Part shown: positions 11,031-19,940 of the stretch, in pieces
Layout: each line of letters starts with the position of its first letter
Numbering within the stretch: the first letter of the stretch is position 1
NCBI GenBank assembly: GCA_946699065.1
Contig: CAMPDV010002068.1
Span: forward strand, 27,873 to 91,872
Length of the DNA: 64,000 nt
Origin: Loxodes magnus
Lineage: Eukaryota > Ciliophora > Karyorelictea > Loxodida > Loxodidae
Reading direction: 5' to 3'
Program-made: the position numbers and the translations under genes
Notes under the pieces: model-generated
Seen by the model: the letters and a program-made list of their open reading frames with translations, nothing else
The model's database searches: none
Told to the model about the DNA's origin: nothing

Positions 11031-11310
11031 GAAACTCCTTTCCGATTGCACGACCCGACGCTCTCTTTTTAAGGAATAACGGGGATATCCTGTTATGCTC
11101 CAGGCACAGCTGTTAAGGAGCTCCATCGCTATGAGCAGCCAGGCTTCAAGCCCCTACCAAGAGCGGATAATCTCAAAGACAGCGTTCCCTTCAGAAAATG
11201 ACTCTGACCAGGGACTTTCTCAGCGACAGGAAAGGAACTTGTTCCTAGTCATAAAACCAGAAAGTTTAGTCACGAAGGTCAATCTCAGCTCCCACCATCT
11301 TTTCAATTAT
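11031..11310 (+). other. GC-rich coding-like module, tandem copy 1 (unit 1)
   Basis: An island of roughly 48% G+C in ~22% G+C surroundings. The + frame from ATG 11,095 reads MLQAQLLRSSIAMSSQASSP, then SENDSDQGLSQRQERNLF and VIKPESLVTKVNLSSHH; with TAA=Gln it extends upstream (RRSLFKEQRGYPV). Differences between the module copies are biased to silent or mild changes in this frame (GAC/GAT, CAG/CAA, CCT/CCA, ATC/ATT, TTA/CTA), arguing for past coding. The opposite strand is also open and several of the same changes are silent there, so strand choice is moderate. No domain is recognised. It could be an exon of a captured host gene or of a mobile element. Confidence 0.5.
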
Positions 11311-11480
11311 TTCATTTTATCCAAGTTAAATTTTTTTTATCTATTACTTCATTCATTAATCATATGAAAAGATAAAGAATCTAAAAATAATTTTTAAAAT
11401 ATTTTTTATTTTGATTTAATTTAATTTAATTTAATTTAATTTTAAACTTAAAGAATTTTGGACTGCAACTTCTTGTAGTT

Positions 11481-11740
11481 TAACGACCCCAACACTCCCT
11501 TCATTGGATAAAGGGGATATCCTGTTGTGCTCCAGGCACAGCTGTTAGGGAGACCCATCGCTATGAGCAGCCAGACTTCAAGCCCCTACCAAGAGCGGAT
11601 AATCTCAAAGACAGCGTTCCCTTCAGAAAATGATTCTGATCAAGGACTTTCTCAGCGACAGGAAAGGAACTTGTTCCTAGCCATAAAACCAGAAAGTTTA
11701 GTCACGAAGGTAATTCTAAGCTCCCACCATCTTTTCAATT
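11481..11740 (+). other. GC-rich coding-like module, tandem copy 2 (unit 1)
   Basis: Repeats copy 1 at a spacing of 432 bases; its left flank differs (AACTTCTTGTAGTTTAACGACC) and is shared with copy 3. It carries GATTCTGATCAAGG for GACTCTGACCAGG (three silent changes) and GTAATTCTAAG for GTCAATCTCAG at the 3' end. The interval to copy 1 contains (TTTAA)n repeats. Confidence 0.5.
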
Positions 11741-11904
11741 ATTTCATTTTATCCAAGTTAAATTTTTTTTTATCTATTACGTCATTCATTAATCATATGA
11801 AAAGATAAAGAATCTAAAAATAATTTTTAAAATATTTTTTATTTTGATTTAATTTAATTTAATTTTAAACTTAAAGAATTTTGGACTGCAACTTCTTGTA
11901 GTTT

Positions 11905-12170
11905 AACGACCCCAACACTCCCTTCATGGGATAAAGGGGATATCCTGTTATGCTCCAGGCACAGCTGCTAGGGAGACCCATCGCTATGAGCAGCCAGGCT
12001 TCAAGCCCCTACCAAGAGCGGATAATTTCAAAGACAGCGTTCCCATCAGAAAATGACTCTGACCAGGGACTTTCTCAGCGACAGGAAAGGAACTTGTTCC
12101 AAGCCATAAAACCAGAAAGTATGATTCAGAAGGTCAATCTCAGTTCCCACCATCTTTTCAATTATCTTTT
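11905..12170 (+). other. GC-rich coding-like module, tandem copy 3 (unit 1)
   Basis: Spacing of 423 bases from copy 2. It differs in protein at PESMIQKV (PESLVTKV in copies 1 and 2) and NLFQAIK (NLFLVIK), while TTCCCATCA and ATAATTTCA are silent changes. Its right flank, TTTTTATTTTGATTAAATC, marks the last module in all three units. Confidence 0.5.
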
Positions 12171-12237
12171 TATTTTGATTAAATCTTACTTTAATTATCA
12201 GAACTATAATCTTTTAATTTACAATTTTTCATTTTAA

Positions 12238-13650
12238 AAAATATAATTTGACTATTTTTTATTGAATATGGTTGTTTTTATTGTTAAATGAAATAAAATA
12301 ATTTTAATTTATTTAATAAATAATATGCAATTATAAAAAATTAAAATTGAAATATTTATTTAACTTTTTTATCTTTATCACATTTTTTAATTTCAACAAC
12401 TTATTTATTTTATAAAATTTAGCTATTATTAATAAGATTTTCTTCTTATTTATGTATTTTAATTATATTTCATTCATTATTAATTTAATGTATCTTAATA
12501 ATTTATATTTCTCATTCTAATTGTGATCATTTTCTATTCTGTATCTATCATTTTCTTATTTTTCGATATTCTTATCTTTTTCAATATCCTATCATATTTA
12601 ATTTTTTTATAGCTTGCTTTATTTTTTAAGTTGCTATAAACATTTTTTTTTCAAACTCTAAGCTTAAAAATAAAAAAATAGTGAAAATTTAGATATGAAG
12701 TGTAAAAATTAACTGAAGCAATAAAGCAAATAAATAGTGACATCTGTCTATAGAATACAATAATAAAAGTATGGAAGCTTGGAAATATTAGATGTTGAGA
12801 ATGAAGTTAATATTAAATTTAAATATTCATTAATAATTTTTAAATTAATTTTGAGCAAATTACTTTAAAATTTATGAAGCTTTACTTTTAATTAAAAAAG
12901 ATTATCTTCTTAAGACTTTTATTTTCAAATAAAATAGAATCATAATAGTTAATAGCAATAGCTTATCTTAGTTTAGAATAAATATTCTTTTTAATATAAA
13001 AAGATGTGAAATAATAAATTAAATGAATTTAATCTTAAAATAAAACAAATATTTTTATATTTCATTTTGAATGAGAATATATACTTTGTAAATTATAAAA
13101 TAATAAAAAATCTTACCATTTAAGTTTAAATAAATGGAAGTTAAATCGAATGTTAAGAGAAATTTATAATTGTTTCTTATGATTAATTAATATTTTTTAT
13201 AAATATTTTCAAACTGCTGAAACAAACACGAAAGAAATTTGAATTTATAAAGAAAATTAAAAAAATTGATAATATTACAGTAGAATAAATTATATTAGTG
13301 TTTATATTTTATTTTTTTATTATTTTTTAATTAAATATAAAAATCAAATAAACTTTCAAAAATAAAGCTACTAATAACTATTTATTAATTTTAATTGGAT
13401 TAAAATCTAATAATTTTACACAAATATCTTAAATATATTTTTATATATAGCATTTAAAAAGTAAACACTAGATTTTAAAAAAAAGTTAGTTAATTATATT
13501 AAATTACTTTTTTTAATATTTTAATTGTAAGAAATAATTAATTTTATGTTAAGTTATAAAAATAGTATAATTTAAATAAGTAATTTATCTATATTTAAAA
13601 TTTATATAAAAGATTAAATAAACAATAATAAAAAAAGGGAATAATCTGTC
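12238..13650. other. AT-rich spacer between GC-rich modules and ORF1-like B (unit 1)
   Basis: About 1.4 kb of ~85% A+T. One segment (12,660-12,830) is less biased and open in the + frame (YGSLEILDVENEVN), but no motif is recognisable. Otherwise I see nothing. Confidence 0.5.
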
Positions 13651-14640
13651 CATCTCTTAAAGAATTACTTAGAAACTTAAGAAGAAAAGCAGCAAAATAA
13701 ATAGAGAAAAAGCATCAACAACAAGAGGAATCGAGTTCCTCATCAGAAGGTAAAGTTATGACCGGAACTTCAAAGATAGAAAAACCTTAAAATTAAATTG
13801 ACCAAAAATTATAAAATAAATACGACCAAATTAAAAAATTTATCTAAAAGTACGAAGAAACAATCTACAATTAAGGGAAAAATCAGAGAATTAATGAAAA
13901 ATAATGACGACTAAAATAACGAGGTATTAATACTATGCGTCAGTTATCTAAAAAGTTTATAATAGAGAAATAACTTTATGAATAATCACAATCGATAGTT
14001 ATTTCATAAAAATCATGATTATAGAAAAATTCTTAACTAAATTAATTTATTAAGAAAAATAATAAGAAGAAAAACTGAAAAATTTACAAAATCGAATAGA
14101 GAAATTGAAAAAAAAATTTAAGAAGCAAAATCAGAAAAAACCAACCAAAAACTGTTACTACTGCAATTCAGCCTACCATATTTTACTACAATGTTGAATA
14201 TGAAAACAACTAAGGATAAAAGAAGAACGAAGAATCGGAAGAAGTCTAAATAAATTCTGAATAAACTCTGAATAACGGAAAATGGAATCTTCTAGTAGAA
14301 ACCTTTATCAAAAATGAAATTATCTATTATTGGTAGTTTACTACATATAAAAAAGATTGTGGCATTCATCCACGTAAAAAAAATGGCAGTAAGTATCTGG
14401 TTGAAAGCCAAGGGAAAGCTAAAACTCTCAAAATTTAAGTATATTATTATTATAAGAAAAAATGTATTGAAATAAAAAATTTAATTTTGATTAAGATTAA
14501 CTTAAAAGTTAGTCTCAAGGAACTAAAATATTTCTTTTAAACCTTAAGTAATAAAAGCAATAAGAATTAGAAAATTAGAACAATAATTACATACTAAGTT
14601 GTAATTCTCAGCTATAATTAAACCTTAAAAGCATCTTAAG
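13650..14640 (+). pseudogene. ORF1-like protein B with canonical CCHC zinc knuckle, one frame break
   Basis: From 13,656 one frame gives LKELLRNLRRKAAKQIEKKH, a Gln- and Ser-rich stretch (QQQEESSSSSEGK, 13,710-13,745), then a helical IDQKLQNKYDQIKKF. After a frame change in 14,050-14,110 comes EEKLKNLQNRIEKLKKK and the knuckle CYYCNSAYHILLQC at 14,153-14,194, an exact CX2CX4HX4C with the His kept. Gln before the last Cys is CAA (14,189-14,191), against TAA at the same place in C. A later MAVSIWLKAKGKLKL (~14,380) sits where A and D have the GAIW/GAIS segment. The live form would be an RNA-binding ORF1/Gag-like protein. Confidence 0.6.
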
Positions 14641-14849
14641 TCGATGTTACACTTGAGATTTCTTTGATTTTTTTAACTGAATAAATTAATATGCAACATG
14701 CTTTTTAACCAGATCTTTAATTTTAAGCATTAATAAAATTAAAAGCAAATCAATGATAAAAAGAGAATATAAAATTAAGTAGAAGAAATTTGGATTTATA
14801 TCGTAAGAAAGAGATTCATATCTCTTCCAAAGGATATACTATGAACAAA

Positions 14850-15320
14850 ATTGCTGAATTATTTACAATTACTCCTTAATATTTAACTAATTGATTATTT
14901 TTTTTGCATTAATCATTTAACTCTTTAAAGTTTATTTATATAATTTTTTCATAGATTTCATTATTTTGTTGATTAAAAGTCCTTTCAGTAGAAATTTTAA
15001 ATATTATTGATTCTTCTTCATTTTCATATTTTAATGTTATCCAGCTCAGTTATTTCAAGTATAAATTGTTCGTGCTTTTCATTTGTGTCTATCTCTATTT
15101 ATAGTAATTTGTGGCTTTAAACTTCTTTCCAATTATTTGCAGTCGAACAATAAAATGTATATAAGTTTGACCTGCTTTTCTTCTTTAATTTTATTTTGAA
15201 AAATCTACTATTTCCTACTAAATGTTTTAATTTCTTCAGCCTATCATCTCTTTATTACTCTTCGTCCTTTAATATCCATTTAGATTTTAGGTTTGATATT
15301 AAAGAACTACTATGAGTATT
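14850..15320 (-). pseudogene. Possible ORF1-like protein F on the minus strand, degenerate
   Basis: Reading from ~15,320 downward in the reassigned code gives SKWILKDEEQQRDDRLKKL, then FYCSTANNWKEV, then EIDTNEKHEQFILEITELD, and after a frame change NEIYEKIIQINFKELNDQCK and KNNQLVKY. The last part resembles the LQEE..KKLKKHNKQL coil of E; CSTANNWKEV may be a decayed knuckle (compare CGSNEHLWRKC). Resemblance is partial, and this could be chance in a stop-poor code. It converges on B. Confidence 0.35.
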
Positions 15321-16286
15321 AGAAAGTTGAAAGTACTAATTTACATTCCTTGGAGTTTTTATCATACTAGTGATCAGGTAAGAGATTCCTCTTTTATATC
15401 TTAACTTTAATTAGTAAATTCTTATTTTTCTTGCTTTATTATGAATTCTCAGTTTGCGTTCAGTGAAGTTAACTTAAATACGCTTATTAATAGATTGACT
15501 GATACCTAAAAAGATAGTATGATATATAATTATCTAATTAATAGGCTATAAGGAATTGCTAAACTATATCAAACTTGATGATACAGATTTATTTAAATAT
15601 CAACCAGTATAAATGGAATTTTGGACTAACATTATCAGAACTTAGTATTTTTAAATTAATAATGGTAAATTATTGATTTAATGTAAGAGTTTTGCTTTAA
15701 ATCTCAAACTATCATTTTTCTGGAATACATCAGTATAATCTCTGAATGTCTCTTTTTCGAAACATAGATATCTTAAAAGCTCTACAACTAATTAAAATTT
15801 TATGAAATCTATTGAGAATTAATAAAAATAAAGAAACTATAAAAATAATAATCAATTTATTTGAAATTCTAGATATATCTAAAATATCTTAAATACAAAG
15901 TTTAGTAAACAGATATTACTCCTAATTTTCACAGGAGATACTAGCAAGTCTAAAGTATATTTATATTAAAAATGATAATTAAAACAATTATTAAATATAA
16001 ATAAAATAATTATATTAAGTATCTAGAAATTACTCATTTTTAATATAAAAGTATTTATATTCAACTTATCAAAAATATTTTTATTAAATCTAAAATAGTA
16101 AATCAATTATTGATAAAAAATGCTTTATAATTTATAATTAACTGTTTATATCAAAAGATTATTAAAGTCAATTATAAATTATATTTAAATTATATACTTT
16201 TGTAACTAAGTTTAAGTAACTATTAATATAGAAATTTCTTTGCAAGCTTTGATGGATATAGAACTAGTTATTATATATATATAAAA
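15321..16286. other. AT-rich spacer before head element 1 (unit 1)
   Basis: No gene recognised. It ends in a TATA-like run (TTATATATATATAAAATGG, 16,270-16,289) directly before head element 1, a plausible place for a promoter. A short inverted repeat, ACTCCTAATTTTCACAGGAGA, lies near 15,919-15,939. Confidence 0.4.
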
Positions 16287-16640
16287 TGGATATCGGCTGC
16301 GGTCGGGAGACCTAGTAGACAAGCTGGTGCATTGTATACTGCATTGCGAATATTTAGGACTAGATGCCACCACAAGTAAGAGTGGATAAGCTCGGAAGAG
16401 ACAAACCTAACTTGTCTGAGGGTTCTCGCTATCAATATGAAAGTTTGATTGGCGGGCCTTCTATTTAAGGACTTAATAATTAATTCTTATTTGGAACTTA
16501 TTCAAGAAGATTGGAGCATTTGATTCTAGATTCGAGAATAATGTTTAATAAGTAGATTCTCCGATTGGAGAAGCTGACATGACTCATTGGACTTCTATAA
16601 ATTTAACAAGAAGCATGAGAACATTTTTCATAATAATTAA
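16287..16640 (+). repeat. Head element 1: GC-richer leader able to form a hairpin chain (unit 1)
   Basis: Successive short stems can form: GGTC-GGGA-GACC (16,301-16,312, a GNRA-type loop), GCATT/ACTGC (16,329-16,342, one mismatch here, perfect in units 2 and 3), CCAC/GTGG (16,367-16,385), GACAA/TTGTC (16,400-16,416), ATCAA/TTGAT (16,431-16,449), ATTCT/AGAAT (16,523-16,539) and TTCTCC-GATT-GGAGAA (16,557-16,572). Hairpin motif c follows. A diverged but collinear copy lies at 20,831-21,124. Possible roles are a 5' leader/internal promoter of a retroelement or a structured non-coding RNA. No protein motif was seen. Confidence 0.6.
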
Positions 16641-16654
16641 ATATTAATATTGAA

Positions 16655-16687
16655 AGAGCTGCGCTTCAATGAGGTGCTACACGCTCT
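16655..16687. repeat. 34-base hairpin motif, copy c (unit 1, inverted)
   Basis: AGAGCTGCGCTTCAATGAGGTGCTACACGCTCT, the reverse complement form of copies a and b, with a terminal AGAGC/GCTCT stem. It lies 15 bases after head element 1. Confidence 0.7.
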
Positions 16688-17065
16688 ATAATAAAATTTA
16701 TTTATTTTAATTTATTTATTATTAAAAAATATAATAATAAATAAAATTATTTTAAATTATTAAAAATAAAAGTATTTTTGGATTAAGATACAGTTAAAAT
16801 AAGAAATCTATATTAATGAAGAAAATAAAACCTTTATATAAATTATTGTTTAAGGTAAAATATTTACTCTTATAATTTAAAATTTTTCTGTAATAATCTC
16901 ATCTATAATAATCTTAAAAGGAAGAAAAATAAACTTCTAAATTATAATATTTATTTAAAGTAGCATTTACCTTTTTATAAATAGATAATTATAAAAGATA
17001 AACTAAAAATATTAAATATTTATAGATTTATTAATTAATATATTTAAAATTATTATACAATAATT
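16688..17065. other. AT-rich spacer between motif c and the inverted GC-rich module (unit 1)
   Basis: Dominated by TTATT/AATAA words, including a self-complementary stretch at about 16,700-16,745 (TTTATTTATTATTAA / AATAATAATAAATAA). I see no gene. Confidence 0.5.
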
Positions 17066-17345
17066 GAAAAGATGGTGGGAGCTGAGAATTACCTTCGTGA
17101 CTAAACTTTCTGGTTTTATGACTAGGAACAAGTTCCTTTCCTGTCTCCGAGAAAGTCCTTGATCAGAATCATTTTCTGAAGGGAGCGCTGTCTTTGAGAT
17201 TATCCGCTCTTGGTAGGGGCTTGAAGCCTGGCTGCTCATAGCGATGGAGCTCCCTAGCAGTTGTGCCTGGAGAACAACAGGATATCCCCGTTATTCCATA
17301 AAAAGAGAGCGTCGGATCTTATAATCGGAAAGGAGTTTCTTATCC
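17066..17345 (-). other. GC-rich module, inverted copy (unit 1)
   Basis: On the - strand it reads like the + modules: MSSQASSPYQERIISK from ATG 17,239-17,237, ending VTKVILSSHH. It differs by R for Q (LSRRQER) and L for F (KTALPS). Its 5' flank (RC of 17,330-17,375) matches the left flank of copy 1 (AAACTCCTTTCCGATT), so at least ~330 bp are duplicated in inverse. Together with 11,031 onward it brackets modules B and F and head element 1. Confidence 0.55.
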
Positions 17346-17924
17346 CAAAAACTCTTTTAGTTGAAATTAATTAAAATATTTCTATTATATAAAATAGTAT
17401 ATATAAAAGTATTTATTATAAAATCTCTAAAGCCATATTATTTTTGCAGCAATATGAAATAGAAAGATTTTAATCCTTTCAATTTTATAAACTACTTAAA
17501 ATTTGGTTATAATTTAAAATTAAATGAAAATATAAATAAATTATAATATGTTGATTTTATAATTAATAACTTAAACTTTATTATTTGATTATTATTTTTA
17601 TTTCATTTTTTAATTTATTTTTATCTATTAAATTTACTAATAACTTTCCATTTTTAATTAATTTATAATTTTTATTCTTTTAGTTTTTGGTTAATATTAG
17701 TATTCATCTTATTAAAATTTAAATCAATTAGCATTGTGATTAAGGTAAAATTATCTAATTTAATTATTGATATTTTATAGATTTTATCTCTCTAATTAAT
17801 TAATAATAAGCTTTATGATAAATAATAATTAAATCTTATAAAATTAATTTTTTTATACTTCATATAATATCTCTAATAGCTTTTATATTAATCCTACCAA
17901 TATTTTTAAAAGTCTTTTTTTTAA
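17346..17924. other. AT-rich leader before ORF1-like C (unit 1)
   Basis: No gene seen. It ends in a T8 run directly before ATG 17,925. It could contain the promoter or 5' UTR of C; no element is recognisable. Confidence 0.45.
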
Positions 17925-18754
17925 ATGAAAAAAACCCGGGAATCTAAACCTTAACGTTTAGTCTTAAAGATTAATCTTAAGTCTCAGTTAACTAAGAAGA
18001 ACAAAGGATTCAAAAAAGATAAATCTACTCCTGTTAAGGATTGGGAAATACTGAATTTCCTAGCAAACTGAAAAAGCTTGAGGAACCCCATGAGCAAGAC
18101 ATTATTTAGCTTTATTCATTAATTGAGAAAATGAATACCGAAATATAGATCCTAAAGGCGGAAAGCTTGAATCTTCGGCTTCTTTTGTTAGATAGAAAAA
18201 AGGAAGATCAAAACTCAGAAAGTAAATTTTAGTTTTAAATTGAAGCCTTAGCTTCCTAATTTGAACTATTTTAAAAAAACCTAGAAGCAAATCAATAGAA
18301 AATTAAAGAAGAAATTCGATTGTCAATCAAAAAAAAACTAACCTCAATCAGATAAAATGGATAAAAATTTTAATTCAAGACCTCAATAAAACGTTGTTAT
18401 TGTTGTCAAAAGGTTGGAAATTTTTGGAGATAATGTCCGAATTGAAGAAGAGTGCTTGAGCAGCACCATAAAGAATCTGGAACATCGAGGAGACTTTATT
18501 GTAACTACTTTGGAGGTATTTACAGAAAGAAGCTGATATTAGATGATCTAAGTGTAACACTAATCAAACAAGATCTTAGTAATTAATAGTAACAGAATTA
18601 ATAGCTTTAAAAGGACAGCAATGACCTTAGAATTTGTTTAGAGAAGCTGGAGAAAAATTACAAGAAGATGGAAGAACAATTCTATGAACTTATTGAAGAG
18701 AAAGAAGAATTATCTCAGTTTGAAATTGATTCAGATGAAGACATGTATAGTTGA
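17925..18754 (+). CDS. ORF1-like protein C: coiled coils and CCHC-type zinc knuckle, best preserved gene
   Basis: From 18,068 to TGA 18,752-18,754 a single frame of 229 codons runs through all features: a coiled coil (KKLEEPHEQDIIQLYSLIEK onward, to ~18,340), a knuckle CYCCQKVGNFWRQC (18,395-18,436; CX2CX4(H)X4C with Asn for His), a second knuckle-like CNYFGGIYRKKL (~18,500-18,535) lacking the Cys/His, a second coil (CLEKLEKNYKKMEEQF) and an acidic end FEIDSDEDMYS. The Trp of FWRQC is TGG where A and D have TGA. A basic N-terminus from ATG 17,925 (MKKTRESKPQRLVLKINLK) is in another frame; a 44-nt GT-AG intron (18,033-18,076) would join them, or it is a frameshift. Likely role: multimeric nucleic-acid-binding ORF1 protein of a LINE. 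D follows 240 bases downstream. Confidence 0.6.
18033..18076 (+). other. Candidate 44-nt GT-AG intron in ORF1-like C
   Basis: The N-terminal frame from ATG 17,925 reaches 18,032 in phase 0 and the coil frame resumes at 18,077. The interval begins GTTAAGG and ends TGAAAAAG. Removing it would join KKDKSTP to LEEPHEQD without a frame change. The boundaries are conserved in unit 2; in unit 3 the 3' end reads AAAAGTTTTGAGG. Short introns are common in ciliates, but this could equally be a frameshift. Confidence 0.3.
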
Positions 18755-18782
18755 GTATTGAATATAAAAACTTTAATTGTCT

Positions 18783-18812
18783 TTAATTTGAGGAAACATT
18801 TCCTCTAATTAA
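18783..18812. other. 14-bp hairpin after ORF1-like C (unit 1)
   Basis: TTAATTTGAGGAAA pairs with TTTCCTCTAATTAA around a two-base CA turn, with one mismatch. It starts 28 bases after the C stop codon and lies before D. Possible 3'-end or RNA stability signal. Confidence 0.6.
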
Positions 18813-18993
18813 AGATGACCCTAACCCTTATAGTTAAAATTTATTAATTAAAAGTCTTTTTAAGGATTAAATATAATATAAACATTGATTTAAAACTGCT
18901 TTAATTACTATTAATGCCTTTATTTTATGTAAATAATAATAATTTCTGAAATAAAATTATTATTTTTAAAAATGTTTTAATAGTAAAAATAAA

Positions 18994-19940
18994 ATGGAAA
19001 AATTCAAAAGAGCTATTTTTACCACCTCAAAGAAGCTAGAGAGGAAACTTGAATCCTATCTTGGATAGTTTTTTCCCTCAACCATAACTTTTTTCTTAAT
19101 CCTAATAACTAGGAGAGGAACAAAAACGAGCTCAGAAGACAACACATGCGAATACTTCAACCTCATAAGAGAAACCAAGGAAGGAGATGAAGTTTGTTCT
19201 TCACTAGGCGGCTTGGAGTTCAATCCTTCTACCAGATGAGTATGGAATAGCTCATAAAAGTGGTTCAGAACCTCCAGGAGGTTAGAAAGCTGTAAAAGGA
19301 CAATGAAAAATTAATGGAGAATCTGAACAAGCAAGAAGAATTAAAATCAAGACTCATATCTTAGGAGAGAGATCTAAGAGCTTTCTGGAACATATTTCAG
19401 AGTCCGAACAGCTAATCCAATAATCAAGATTAAAAATGCAGAGAAATTAACGGATAATAAACACAACTAGTAGAAAATCAGCAAAAATTTCAAAGGTAAA
19501 TTGAATCAAGGGATAAGAAATAAGACAATACGGAGGTCGAAGAAATTAAAGTTGGCAAACCTTTATACAAGTGAGAAGTTAAATCCTACTAATGTCTATT
19601 AATGTGGCTCAAATGAACATTTATGAAGGAAGTGTAGGAAATTCCTAAATTTCAAAAAGAGTTACTGGCAAAACCTAAGATAACAGAAGGAAAAAAGGAA
19701 GAGGTATCAACAGCTCGAACTAAGAAGGAGTAGAAAACAGTTATGGATGAACGCTCTTGGAATATATACAAGAAAAAAGGCAACTAGTGATGGAAGAGAA
19801 ACTAGAGACTATAAGAGCAAGCAAGATAGGATAGTAGGCGGAATACGAACATTTAATTTTAGGCTCCGGAGCAATCTCGAGGAAAGATAGAAATAGGTTG
19901 AAATACATAAATGAAGGTAAAACACTTTTAATCATAAACT
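18994..19940 (+). pseudogene. ORF1-like protein D: paralogue of A with CCHC knuckle, frameshifted
   Basis: ATG 18,994 opens MEKFKRAIFTTSKKLERKL and runs to a conserved SLGGLEFNPSTR. In a second frame from 19,236, MSMEQLIKVVQNLQE and RKLQKDNEKLMENLNKQE align with A. The knuckle, CGSNEHLWRKC at 19,603-19,635, keeps the His and uses TGA (19,624-19,626) for Trp; the first Cys of the pair is lost (VYQC). Then WTLLEYIQEKRQL and EHLILGSGAISRKDRN (19,847-19,895), the latter resembling the LxDSGA box of aspartic proteases but with Gly for the catalytic Asp in every copy. Segments lie in at least three frames. The C-then-D order mirrors A0-then-A. Confidence 0.6.

Noticed and set aside
16510-16545. tRNA-like B box (GATTCGAGA) in head element 1, suggesting a tRNA-derived SINE
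   Set aside because: The match to the B box is weak, and no A box or cloverleaf could be formed upstream.
18818-18830. Telomere-like ACCCTAACCCTTA
   Set aside because: Only one and a half repeats, inside the unit and conserved in place; no run of repeats.
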